Shown here piece after piece: positions 25,396 to 33,802 of a stretch of DNA of 64,000 bases. This stretch comes from Geminicoccus sp035556675 (lineage in GTDB: Bacteria; Pseudomonadota; Alphaproteobacteria; Geminicoccales; Geminicoccaceae): assembly GCF_035556675.1 (NCBI RefSeq), contig NZ_DATMFZ010000083.1, positions 1 through 64,000 on the forward strand, in the 5' to 3' direction. Both the position numbers and the translations under genes were made by a program. The notes beneath the pieces were generated by a model. That model saw only the letters and a program-made list of their open reading frames with translations, was not told the origin of the DNA and did not search any database. Within the stretch, counting starts at the first letter, position 1. Every line of letters begins with the position of its first letter.

Positions 25396-28266
25396 GTGAG
25401 CGAGGCCGGTCGCCCGCCGGGGGGCTTGAGGGCGGATCCGCCGACCACGATGCTGCCGGCTGCCGACCTGCAGGCCATGCTGGACGGCACCGAACGGGCG
25501 ATGTTGCTGGTGACGCGCCCGGACGAGGTGCAGCCGCATCCGGTGATCGTCTGGGCGAACCGGGCGCTGCGCGAGCTGACCGGGCTTGCCGGCCATGAGC
25601 TGGCCGGCGCCCGCCTGCGCCGCCTGCGCGCCGGCGGACCGGACGAACCCGGCTTCGCGGCACTCCTGAACGCGCTGGCCGCGGGCCAAGCCTGGACGGG
25701 CGAACTGAACTTGCCGACCAGAACCAGCGGCACGATCGGGCTCATCGCTCGGATCGAGCCCCTGGCCGACGGTTGCCGAGCCCTGGTGACCCTGGAGGTG
25801 CTGCCGGCCGGCCGCGGCGGGCCGGGCGAGCCGGACCTGGCCGGTGCTGTGCGGCTGCTGGGCGACCTGATCGGCGGCGGCTTGTACCGCCTGCACGCCG
25901 ATGTCGATGCCGGGCTGAAGCTGGTATGGGCCGATGCCGCGGTAGAGCGGCTGACTGGCTATGCCCTGCCCGAGCTCCTGGCCCGCGGCGGGCTATCCGG
26001 CCTGGTGGTACCCAGGCACCGCGCCCGGCTCCGCCGCCGCAACCTCGACCTCATGAACGGGGTCGCGACCGAGATCTGCTACCGGCTGCGGACCGCCGAT
26101 GGCCGTGAGATCCGCATGATCGACCGGGCGCGCCCGCTGCGGACCGGCGGCGGCGCAGCTGCCGCCACCGGCCTGCAAGTGGATCGCGCGGTCGGCACGC
26201 TGCGGCTCGACCATGCCGGGGAGACTACGGGCCGTGGCAGCGGACCGTCCGCCGAGGCCCAACTGATGGCCGAGCTCCTGGATGGGACCATTCTGATGGT
26301 CGATGCCGAGCTGCAACCGCTCTGGGTAGCCTCCGGCCACGACGACGCCCTGTCCCTGGCGCTGGCCGACCTTGATGGCGGGCCGCTCGACGAGGTGCTG
26401 GGGGAAGAACTGGCCGAGCAGTGGCGCGATTGGATCGAGCAGGCGCTGGTCACGGGCCGCCGGACCCAGACCGGCTTTCGCTGGCCGGCCTCGGGCCAGG
26501 TCTGGCATCTGCTCGCCACACCGATGGGTGCCGACGCCGCGCTCTTGGTGGTGCGGCCGCTGCCGGCTGGCCAGGACGAGCGAATCGGGCAGTCGCCGCG
26601 GACCGGGTTCGCCGCCGGGGAGGAGCCGTTCCTGCAGCTGGTGCTGGAGCATGTCGCCGACGGCGTGCTGGTGCTGGGCGAGGACGAGACCGTGCGGCGG
26701 GCGTCGCGTGCCGCCGAGCGGATCTTCGGCCTGCCGGCCAGCGCGCTGCACGGGCGCAGCGTCGCCAGCCTGTTCCAGCCGCAGGAGCGGCAGTCGGCGG
26801 GCATGGCGGAAGCGCCCGGCCGGTTCGAGGAGCGCACCGCGGTCCGGGCCGCGGGCGAGCTGGTGCCGGTGGAGGTCCTGACCATGCGGCTGCCGGGCGA
26901 GCTGCCGGGCGGCGTCCTGATCGTGCGCGACATGACCCTGCGCAAGCAGACCGACGCCACCATCCGCAACCTCGCCTATACCGACCCGCTCACCGGCCTG
27001 CCCAACCGCCTCCTGTTCCTCGACCGGCTGGAGCAGGCGATCGAGCGGGCCAGGCGCAACCGGCAGGAGCTGGCGGTGATGGTGGTCGACCTCGACCGCT
27101 TCAAGCTGATCAACGAGAGCCTGGGTCTGGACAAGGGCGACCGGGTGCTGCGCGCGGTCGCGATGCGGATCGGCAACTCGCTGCGCAAGTCCGACACCGT
27201 AGCCAGGCCCGGCAGCGACGAGTTCCTGGTCCTGGCGCTCGCGACCGACGGTGCGGAGGGTGCCGGCAAGGTCGCGCAGAAGATCCTGGACAGCCTGCAG
27301 GCCCCCTTCCAGATCAATGGCGACGAGCCGACCGTGACGGCCTCGGTCGGCATCGCCCTGTTCCCCCATGACGGCGACGACCCGGACCAGCTCCTGCGCA
27401 ATGCCGGCACCGCCCTGGCGCGGGCCAAGGAGCAGGCCTCGCACAGCTACCAGTTCTACACGACCGACATGAACGCCAAGGCCTACCAGCGCCTGGTGCT
27501 GGAGAGCCGGCTGCGCAAGGCGGTCGAGCGGGGCGAGCTGTCGCTCCACTTCCAGCCGCTGGTGGACCTGCAGGAGGAGCGCATCGCCGGGGTGGAGGCG
27601 CTGCTGCGCTGGAACAGCCCGGAACTCGGCTTCGTCCCGCCCTCGGACTTCATCTCGATCGCCGAGGAGACCGGGCTGATCCTGCCGATCGGCGAGTGGG
27701 TGCTGCGCCAGGCGGTGGCGCAGATGCGCGAATGGCACGGCGACGGACTGGACGGCCTGCGCATCGCGGTGAACATCTCCGCCCGCCAGTTCCAGGCCCG
27801 CGACTTCGTGGCCAAGATCCGCCGTCTTCTGGCCGACACCGGCTTTCCCGGCCCGTTCCTGGAGCTGGAGCTCACCGAGAGCTCGATCATGCGCGATGTC
27901 GAAGAGACCGTGCATCGGCTGCGCGAGCTGGCCGAGCTGGGCGTGCGGGTCACGGTCGACGATTTCGGCACCGGGTACAGTTCGCTGGCCTATCTCAAGC
28001 GCTTCCCGATCGGGGCGCTCAAGATCGACCGCTCCTTCATCGCCGACGTCACCACCGACGCCAACGATGCGGCGATTGCCCGGGCGGTGGTGGCGCTCGC
28101 CGAGACCCTGAAGGTCCGGGTGGTCGGCGAGGGCGTGGAGACCCGGCAGCAGTTCGAGTTCCTGCGGGCGCTGGGCTGCAACGAGGCCCAGGGCTACCTG
28201 ATCGGCCGGCCGATGCCGGCCGCCGACGCGCTGGTCTGGCTGCGCAATGGCGGGCGGCCGGCCTAG
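25396..28266 (+). CDS. PAS-GGDEF-EAL cyclic-di-GMP signalling protein
   Basis: A 956-residue soluble protein. Several PAS-like sensor regions occupy about the first 510 residues (for example IVWANRALRELTGLAGHEL and VLGEDETVRRASRAAERIFGL). A GGDEF domain follows, then an EAL domain. The GGDEF signature is degenerate (PGSDEF), yet the inhibitory RxxD site five residues upstream is kept (RKSD). The EAL domain looks active: EALLRW, LELTESSIM, VDDFGTGYSSLAYLK and VGEGVET are intact. Net activity is probably c-di-GMP hydrolysis, with GGDEF as a regulatory nucleotide-binding module. The GTG at 25396 was preferred over GTG 25381 because GGGGGA precedes it by five bases. No transmembrane segment was seen. 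Confidence 0.9.
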   Translation: MSEAGRPPGGLRADPPTTMLPAADLQAMLDGTERAMLLVTRPDEVQPHPVIVWANRALRELTGLAGHELAGARLRRLRAGGPDEPGFAALLNALAAGQAWTGELNLPTRTSGTIGLIARIEPLADGCRALVTLEVLPAGRGGPGEPDLAGAVRLLGDLIGGGLYRLHADVDAGLKLVWADAAVERLTGYALPELLARGGLSGLVVPRHRARLRRRNLDLMNGVATEICYRLRTADGREIRMIDRARPLRTGGGAAAATGLQVDRAVGTLRLDHAGETTGRGSGPSAEAQLMAELLDGTILMVDAELQPLWVASGHDDALSLALADLDGGPLDEVLGEELAEQWRDWIEQALVTGRRTQTGFRWPASGQVWHLLATPMGADAALLVVRPLPAGQDERIGQSPRTGFAAGEEPFLQLVLEHVADGVLVLGEDETVRRASRAAERIFGLPASALHGRSVASLFQPQERQSAGMAEAPGRFEERTAVRAAGELVPVEVLTMRLPGELPGGVLIVRDMTLRKQTDATIRNLAYTDPLTGLPNRLLFLDRLEQAIERARRNRQELAVMVVDLDRFKLINESLGLDKGDRVLRAVAMRIGNSLRKSDTVARPGSDEFLVLALATDGAEGAGKVAQKILDSLQAPFQINGDEPTVTASVGIALFPHDGDDPDQLLRNAGTALARAKEQASHSYQFYTTDMNAKAYQRLVLESRLRKAVERGELSLHFQPLVDLQEERIAGVEALLRWNSPELGFVPPSDFISIAEETGLILPIGEWVLRQAVAQMREWHGDGLDGLRIAVNISARQFQARDFVAKIRRLLADTGFPGPFLELELTESSIMRDVEETVHRLRELAELGVRVTVDDFGTGYSSLAYLKRFPIGALKIDRSFIADVTTDANDAAIARAVVALAETLKVRVVGEGVETRQQFEFLRALGCNEAQGYLIGRPMPAADALVWLRNGGRPA

Positions 28267-28278
28267 CCGCAGGGCCTC

Positions 28279-28812
28279 TCAGCTGCCGTCGTCGAGCTCC
28301 GCAGCGGGTGCGGCGCCAGCGACGCAGCGGCCGATCGAACCTTCCGCGCAGATGGTCGCACCATCGGTCCAGGTGGCTCCGGACAGGTCGGCACGCAGCA
28401 GATCGGCTCGGTCCAGCATGGCGCCGGTCAGGTCCGCCCGGCGCAGCTTCGCGTCGTACAGACGCGCATTGCGCAGGTCGGCCTCCACCAGCGACGCCTC
28501 GTCCAGCACGGCATTGGTGAAGTCCGCACGCCGCAGATCGGCCCCGTCCAGGTGAACGCCCGTGAGCTCGGCGCTGAGGAACTTCGCCCCGTCCGCGCGT
28601 GCCTTCTTCAGGTCGGCTCCGCTCAGGTCCGCCCGGTTGAACAGCGCGCTGCGGAGGTCGGCACCGACGAGATTCACCCCGTGCAGATCCTCCCCGCCCA
28701 GCATGCAGCGGCGCCACTCCACGCCCGGAGCAGCGGCATCGGCGCAGCCGGCACTGGCAGCGGAGGGCAGCAGCACGACAGTAGCGAGCAGGAGCAGAGC
28801 CGAGGGTTTCAT
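28279..28812 (-). CDS. Exported pentapeptide-repeat protein
   Basis: A 177-residue protein with a signal peptide (MKPSALLLLATVVLLPSAAS, cleavage near ASAG) and about 20 A(D/N)LXX-type pentapeptide repeats, for example LVGADLRSALFNRADLSGADL and LTGAMLDRADLLRADLSGA. These fold into a right-handed quadrilateral beta-helix. Paired cysteines near the N-terminus (GCADA, RRCML) and C-terminus (ICAEG, GRCVAG) could cap the helix as disulfides in the periplasm (inference). Its start overlaps the lipB stop as ATGA, so it is translated with lipB; no functional link is evident. Confidence 0.88.
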   Translation of the reverse strand: MKPSALLLLATVVLLPSAASAGCADAAAPGVEWRRCMLGGEDLHGVNLVGADLRSALFNRADLSGADLKKARADGAKFLSAELTGVHLDGADLRRADFTNAVLDEASLVEADLRNARLYDAKLRRADLTGAMLDRADLLRADLSGATWTDGATICAEGSIGRCVAGAAPAAELDDGS

Positions 28813-29504
28813 GTCATGGACATGGTGACAGTCTGAACGTCGATCAATCGCTCAGCCGGTGCTGCCTTTGCCGTGACGGGCTCGAAGATCGGTCCGAAGC
28901 TGTCCCGCAATGCGCGGTCGACGGCGGCGAAGTCGGCCTTGATGCCGAGGGCCGCCAGCGAGGTGACGCCGTGCTCCGCGATCCCGCAGGGCACGATCCC
29001 GCCAAAATGGCTGAGGTCGGGGGACACGTTCAGCGCGATGCCATGATAGGTGACCCAGCGGCGCACCCGCACGCCGATCGCCCCGATCTTGTCCTCGCGG
29101 CCGTCCGGATGGGCCACCCAGATGCCGACCCGGCCCTCGCGCCGCTCGCCACGCACGCCGAACCGCGCCAGGGTGGTGATCGCCCACTCCTCCAGCCGCG
29201 CCACATGGGCGCGCAGGTCGACGCCGCGCCGTTGCAGGTCGAGCATCACATAGGCGACCCGCTGGCCCGGGCCATGATAGGTCCAGCGCCCGCCGCGGCC
29301 GGTCTGGTAGGTGGGGAAGCGCTCCGGGTCGAGCAGTTCGTCCGGTGCCGCCGAGGTGCCGGCAGTATAGAGCGGCGGATGCTCGACCAGCCAGACCAGC
29401 TCGTCTGCCCCCTGTTCGCGGATGGCGCGGACCCGCTCCTCCATCGTCGCCACCGCGTCGGGATAGCTCACCAGTCCGGGTGCCACCCGCCATTCGAGCG
29501 TCAA
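28809..29504 (-). CDS. lipB: Lipoyl(octanoyl) transferase
   Basis: A 231-residue cytosolic enzyme that transfers octanoate from acyl carrier protein to lipoyl domains. Diagnostic segments are LVEHPPLYTAG, GRGGRWTYHGPGQRVAYVMLDL, the lysine segment KIGAIGVRVRRWVTYHG and the catalytic-cysteine segment GGIVPCGIAEHGVTSL. The start is TTG at 29504, with AAGGAG six bases upstream; the longer open frame crosses the neighbouring tRNA region and is not coding. Followed by the pentapeptide-repeat gene in an ATGA overlap and divergent from tRNA-Leu. Confidence 0.95.
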   Translation of the reverse strand: MTLEWRVAPGLVSYPDAVATMEERVRAIREQGADELVWLVEHPPLYTAGTSAAPDELLDPERFPTYQTGRGGRWTYHGPGQRVAYVMLDLQRRGVDLRAHVARLEEWAITTLARFGVRGERREGRVGIWVAHPDGREDKIGAIGVRVRRWVTYHGIALNVSPDLSHFGGIVPCGIAEHGVTSLAALGIKADFAAVDRALRDSFGPIFEPVTAKAAPAERLIDVQTVTMSMT

Positions 29505-29561
29505 GGCCCTCTCCTTTTCCGCATCTTCGCCCGCTTGCCAGATTTCGCTGCTCGCCGTGTC

Positions 29562-29590
29562 TTGCGGGCCCGGTCGTGACCGACTATACC
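29562..29590 (+). promoter_or_regulatory. Sigma-70-like promoter of tRNA-Leu
   Basis: TTGCGG (29562-29567) and TATACC (29585-29590) are separated by exactly 17 bases, matching housekeeping -35 and -10 elements. A start about seven bases downstream leaves a leader of roughly 38 bases before the mature tRNA. The spacing and position support the call. Confidence 0.6.
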
Positions 29591-29634
29591 GCGCGGCGCC
29601 GGCAGCCGATAGGTTACGGCTTCCCCAGCGATGT

Positions 29635-29721
29635 GCGGTCGTGGCGGAATTGGTAGACGCGCAGCGTTGAGGGCGCTGTGCCCGAAAGGGCGTGGAAGTT
29701 CGAGTCTTCTCGACCGCACCA
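29635..29721 (+). tRNA. tRNA-Leu, anticodon GAG
   Basis: The acceptor stem GCGGTCG pairs perfectly with CGACCGC; discriminator A and an encoded CCA end at 29721. The D-arm carries GGAATTGGTAGACGC typical of leucine tRNAs. The anticodon stem CAGCG/CGCTG encloses TTGAGGG, giving anticodon GAG, and a long variable arm (TGCCCGAAAGGGCG) is present as expected for a class II tRNA. The T-loop TTCGAGT is intact. Confidence 0.95.
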
Positions 29722-29841
29722 TCTCTCCCCACCTTCATGGTCGGTTCTTGGCATGCATCCGGGCCTTCGGGCTTGAGTGCCGGGCGCGGTTGCGCTTTGT
29801 CCGCCAGCCGAGGACGTGGCGAGCAACCAGGGAGAGTGCCG

Positions 29842-31140
29842 GTGACCGCTCAGAAGATCGAGATCGCGTTCGGGCGCTCGCACCTGAACCTTCGCCTGCC
29901 GCCCGGTGCCGAGCCCCATGTCATCCGCAAGGCGGCGATGCCCAAGCTGCCGGATCCGCGCCAGGCCGTGCGGGACGCGCTGGCGCACCCGGTAGGCGCG
30001 CCGCCGCTGGCGGAGCTGGCCCGCGGCAAGGCCAGCGCCTGCATCCTGATCTGCGACATCACCCGCCCGGTGCCGAACCGGCTGTTCCTGCGCCCGATGA
30101 TCGAGACGATCCACGCGGCGGGCGTGCCCATGGACCAGATCACCGTCCTGGTCGCGACCGGGCTGCACCGGCCGAACGAGGGCGAGGAGCTGGCCGAGCT
30201 GGTGGGCGATCCCTGGGTGCTGGAGAACGTCCGGGTCGAGAACCACTTCGCCCGCGACGACGCGATGCATGTCGACCTTGGCTTCACCGTGAAGCGCCGG
30301 GTGCCGATCCGGATCGACCGGCGCCTGGTCGAGGCCGAGCTCAAGATCGCGACCGGCCTGGTCGAGCCGCACTTCATGGCCGGCTGGTCGGGCGGGCGGA
30401 AGGTGGTGGCACCCGGCGTGGCACACCACACCACGATCCGCACCTTCCATTCCGCCCGGTTCATGGAGGATCCGCTCGCGGTGCAGTGCAACCTCGTGGG
30501 CAACCCGCTGCACGAGGAACAGCTCGACATCGTGCGCAAGCTGGGTCCGGTCTATGCGCTCAACACCGTGCTGGACGAGGAGCGCGACCTCGCCTTCGTC
30601 AATTTCGGCGAGGTGATCGAGAGCCATCTGGCGACGGTGGCGTTCGTCGAGGACATCAACCAGGTCAAGGTCCCGCGCCGGTTCAAGACGATCGTGACTT
30701 CCTCGGCCGGCTATCCGCTGGACAAGACCTACTACCAGACCGTGAAGGGCATGGTGACGCCGATCGACATCCTGGAGCCGGGCGGCACGCTGATCATGGC
30801 GTCGGAGTGCTCGGAGGGATTCGGCTCGGCCGAGTTCGCGGAAGCCCAGGCAAGGCTGGTGGAACTGGGGCCGGAGCGCTTCCTGCAGACGCTCACGGCG
30901 AAGTCGCTGGCCGAAATCGACGAGTGGCAGACCGAGATGCAGCTCAAGCCCATGCGTCTCGGCACCATCCAGATGTTCACGACCGGCCTCACCCCGGAGG
31001 AGCGCCGGATCACCGGGGTGGAGATCGTGCCCTCGCTCGATGACGCGGTGGCGGCAGCGATGGCGAAGCACGGCGACAGCGCAGTCGCGGTGATCCCGGA
31101 GGGGCCCTACGTGATCCCGGTCCATGCCCCGGCCGGCTGA
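29842..31140 (+). CDS. larA: Nickel-dependent LarA-family racemase/epimerase
   Basis: A 432-residue member of the lactate racemase family, which uses the nickel-pincer nucleotide to racemise or epimerise alpha-hydroxy acids. Key regions are visible: ICDITRPVPNR, the histidine segment TGLHRPNEGEEL, ENHFARDD, a lysine in FTVKRRVPI and the nickel-ligand histidine region EPHFMAGWSGGRK. The GTG at 29842 has GGGAGAG upstream; the frame open before it starts inside the tRNA. The family includes lactate, malate and short-chain hydroxyacid racemases, so the substrate is not fixed by these motifs. It is followed by larC and larE in overlapping frames. Confidence 0.9.
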   Translation: MTAQKIEIAFGRSHLNLRLPPGAEPHVIRKAAMPKLPDPRQAVRDALAHPVGAPPLAELARGKASACILICDITRPVPNRLFLRPMIETIHAAGVPMDQITVLVATGLHRPNEGEELAELVGDPWVLENVRVENHFARDDAMHVDLGFTVKRRVPIRIDRRLVEAELKIATGLVEPHFMAGWSGGRKVVAPGVAHHTTIRTFHSARFMEDPLAVQCNLVGNPLHEEQLDIVRKLGPVYALNTVLDEERDLAFVNFGEVIESHLATVAFVEDINQVKVPRRFKTIVTSSAGYPLDKTYYQTVKGMVTPIDILEPGGTLIMASECSEGFGSAEFAEAQARLVELGPERFLQTLTAKSLAEIDEWQTEMQLKPMRLGTIQMFTTGLTPEERRITGVEIVPSLDDAVAAAMAKHGDSAVAVIPEGPYVIPVHAPAG

Positions 31141-32296
31141 GGGCGGCCGGCACATCCACCTGGACGCGGCGGGCGGGCTGGCCGGCGACATGTTCGCAGC
31201 CGCCCTCCTGGATGCCCTGCCGGAGCTGCAGGATCGGGTCCTGGCGGACTGCCGGGCGGTGCTGCCGGAAGGTGCCGGCCTGCCCTTCCTGGACGAGGGC
31301 ACCAGCGGCTCGGTCCGCTGCCGGCGCTTCGGCCTGGGTGATTCCGGAGCCGAGGCCAGCCACGAAGAAAGCCATTTTCGGGATATGGTCCGGCGGATCG
31401 AAGAGGCTCGGCTGGCACCGGGCACGGCCGGCCATGCCGTGGCGATCCTGCGCATCCTGGCCGAGGCGGAAGCCGCCATGCACGGCGTGGCGGTGGACCA
31501 GGTCCATTTTCACGAGATCGGCGACTGGGATTCGCTGATGGACGTGGTGGCGGCCGGCAGCATCATGGCGGCACTGGCCGATGCCAGCTGGTCGGTTTCC
31601 CCTCTGCCGCTGGGCGGCGGCCTGGTGCGCACCCGCCATGGCCTGCTGCCGGTGCCTGCTCCCGCCACCGCCGCGATCCTGACCGGGTTCGCGTGGCGCG
31701 ACGACGGGGTCGGCGGCGAGCGGGTCACGCCCACCGGGGCGGCGATCCTGCGCCATCTGGCACCGGGCCGGCGGCCGGCCGTGCTGCGGCTGGAGGCGGT
31801 GGGCTCCGGGGCCGGCACCCGCGAGCTGGAGGGGATGCCGAACATCCTGCGTGCCACTGTCTCCCGAGCGACGGGCGGGCCACGCACCGAGCAGGTGACG
31901 GTGCTGAGCTTCGAGATCGACGACATGACCGGCGAGGAGATCGGCCAGGCGGCCGACCGGCTGCGCGCCCTGCCGGGCGTGCTCGACCTCTCGACCGTGA
32001 CCCGGCACGGCAAGAAGGGCCGGCCGCTGGAATCCTTCCGGCTCCTGGTCCGGCCGGACGCGCTGGACACGGTGCGTGATGCCTGTTTGACCGAGACCTC
32101 GACGATCGGCCTGCGCTGGCATCTCGAGGACCGGCTCTGCCTGCCGCGCCACGAGGACAGCATCGAGGGGATCCGTCGCAAGCGGGTCGAGCGGCCGGAC
32201 GGCAGCGTGACGATCAAGGCAGAGAGCGACGATCTTTCCGGCGGCAGCCTGGCCGAGCGGCGGCGGCGCAAGGCGGCGAGCGAGGTCCAGCCATGA
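31124..32296 (+). CDS. larC: Nickel-pincer cofactor nickel insertase LarC
   Basis: A 390-residue protein of the LarC (DUF111) family, which inserts nickel into the pincer nucleotide in a CTP-dependent step. It opens with IHLDAAGGLAGDMFAAALLD, has the VDQVHFHEIGDWDSLMDVV segment with potential metal-binding histidines, and a C-terminal half with EIDDMTGEEIGQAADRL and KKGRPLESFRLL. It is encoded in one uninterrupted frame, whereas the Lactiplantibacillus enzyme is made by frameshifting. It overlaps larA by 17 bases and larE by four bases (ATGA). Confidence 0.92.
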   Translation: MPRPAEGGRHIHLDAAGGLAGDMFAAALLDALPELQDRVLADCRAVLPEGAGLPFLDEGTSGSVRCRRFGLGDSGAEASHEESHFRDMVRRIEEARLAPGTAGHAVAILRILAEAEAAMHGVAVDQVHFHEIGDWDSLMDVVAAGSIMAALADASWSVSPLPLGGGLVRTRHGLLPVPAPATAAILTGFAWRDDGVGGERVTPTGAAILRHLAPGRRPAVLRLEAVGSGAGTRELEGMPNILRATVSRATGGPRTEQVTVLSFEIDDMTGEEIGQAADRLRALPGVLDLSTVTRHGKKGRPLESFRLLVRPDALDTVRDACLTETSTIGLRWHLEDRLCLPRHEDSIEGIRRKRVERPDGSVTIKAESDDLSGGSLAERRRRKAASEVQP

Positions 32297-33078
32297 GCGA
32301 CCAGCAGGCCGAGCTGCTCCAGGCGATCGACCGGCATGCCGAGCTGGCGATCGCGGTGAGCGGCGGGGTCGACAGCATGACTCTGGCCTATCTGGCGCAC
32401 CGGTTCGCCAAGGCTCGGGTGCGAATGGTCCATGCGGTCTCGCCCGCCGTGCCGCCGCTGGCGACTGCCCGGGTGAAGGCCCATGCCGCTCGCCATGGCT
32501 GGCAGCTCAAGGTGGTGGGTGCCGGGGAGTTCGACGATCCGGCCTATCGGGCCAACCCGGCCAACCGCTGCTATTTCTGCAAGACCAACCTCTATGCCCG
32601 GATCCGCGGCCTGACCTCAGGCACGATCGCGTCTGGCGCCAACCTGGATGATCTCGCCGACTACCGGCCGGGCCTGACCGCCGCTGCCGAGCATGGCGTG
32701 GTCCACCCCTTCGTCGAGGCCGGCATCGCCAAGGCCGGGATCCGCCGGCTTGCCGCCCGGCATGGTCTGGACGACCTGGCAGAGCTGCCGGCCCAGCCCT
32801 GCCTGGCCAGCCGCATCGAGACCGGAATCGCGATCGATGCCGAGGATCTCGCCTTCGTCGACCGGGTGGAGCGCGACTTGGCGGACCTCCTGCCCGCGGG
32901 CACGACGATCCGCTGCCGGATCACTCATGAGGGTGCTCTGATCGAGCTGGGCGCGCTCGATCCGGCAGGCGAACCCGCGGCACGGGCCCTGGCCCATGCC
33001 ACCGAACTCGCCAAGGCGGCCGGGCGGCAGCTGCTCGGCCTCAGGCCCTATCGCCAGGGATCGGCGTTCCTGCGCTGA
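32293..33078 (+). CDS. larE: Nickel-pincer cofactor sulfur transferase LarE
   Basis: A 261-residue PP-loop ATPase (AVSGGVDSMTLAYLAH) that adenylates the nucleotide precursor and installs sulfur for nickel binding. It carries a CxxC in NRCYFCKTNLY and a further cysteine in QPCLASRIETG. The three-cysteine arrangement is that described for LarE enzymes that hold a [4Fe-4S] cluster and transfer sulfide catalytically, as opposed to the single-cysteine sacrificial type. Last gene of the lar operon. The LarB enzyme, needed for the first step of cofactor synthesis, is not encoded nearby. Confidence 0.92.
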   Translation: MSDQQAELLQAIDRHAELAIAVSGGVDSMTLAYLAHRFAKARVRMVHAVSPAVPPLATARVKAHAARHGWQLKVVGAGEFDDPAYRANPANRCYFCKTNLYARIRGLTSGTIASGANLDDLADYRPGLTAAAEHGVVHPFVEAGIAKAGIRRLAARHGLDDLAELPAQPCLASRIETGIAIDAEDLAFVDRVERDLADLLPAGTTIRCRITHEGALIELGALDPAGEPAARALAHATELAKAAGRQLLGLRPYRQGSAFLR

Positions 33079-33193
33079 GCCGGCGGCGGATTATCCCCGT
33101 TCGGGAAACGATCCAGTCCGTCCGACGCCGGTTGGCAGCCTGCCTGCTCTGCCACATCTGTTCTGCGATGCGACCGTGCAAGGAGAACATGCG

Positions 33194-33796
33194 ATGGCGA
33201 AGATCCTGGTGCTCTATTACTCGAGCTGGGGTCATGTGGAGCAGTTGGCCTATGCCGCCGCCGAGGGCGCCGGGTCGGTGGCGGGCGTCGAGGTGGTAGT
33301 GAAGCGTGTCCCGGATCTCGTACCCGAGGATGTGCAGAAGCAGTTCCACTACAAAACCGACCAGAAGGCGCCGTTCGCCCAGCCGGGCGAGCTCGGCGAC
33401 TACGATGCGATCATCTTCGGCACGCCGACCCGCTACGGCAACATGGCAGCCCAGATGAAGCAGTTCCTCGACCAGACCGGCGGCCTGTGGGCGCAGGGCA
33501 AGCTGGTCGGCAAGGTCGGCAGCGTATTCACCAGCACGGCCAGCCAGCATGGCGGCCAGGAGACCACCATCACCTCGTTCCATACCGTGCTGCTCCACCA
33601 CGGCATGGTGATCGTAGGCCTGCCCTACAGCTTTGCCGGCCTGAATGGCGTCAGCGAGGTCATGGGCGGCACGCCCTATGGCGCCAGCACGATCGCGAAT
33701 GCCGATGGCTCGAGGCAGCCCTCCGCGGTGGAGCTGGAAGGCGCCAGATTCCAGGGCCGCCACGTCGCCGAGATCACGAAGAAGCTGCACGGCTGA
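33194..33796 (+). CDS. wrbA: NAD(P)H:quinone oxidoreductase WrbA (flavodoxin-like)
   Basis: A 200-residue flavoprotein that reduces quinones by two electrons. FMN-binding segments are VLYYSSWGHVEQLA, FGTPTRYGNMAAQMKQFLDQ and TASQHGGQETT, at the spacing of the WrbA family and at its usual length. The ATG at 33194 has AGGAG eight bases upstream. It stands alone, 115 bases after larE, with a strong hairpin just past its stop. Confidence 0.95.
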   Translation: MAKILVLYYSSWGHVEQLAYAAAEGAGSVAGVEVVVKRVPDLVPEDVQKQFHYKTDQKAPFAQPGELGDYDAIIFGTPTRYGNMAAQMKQFLDQTGGLWAQGKLVGKVGSVFTSTASQHGGQETTITSFHTVLLHHGMVIVGLPYSFAGLNGVSEVMGGTPYGASTIANADGSRQPSAVELEGARFQGRHVAEITKKLHG

Positions 33797-33802
33797 GCAG
33801 GC

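Noticed and set aside
29692..29841. N-terminal extension of larA starting inside tRNA-Leu
   Set aside because: The frame begins within the mature tRNA and lacks any ribosome-binding site; the GTG at 29842 has a good one and fits the family N-terminus.
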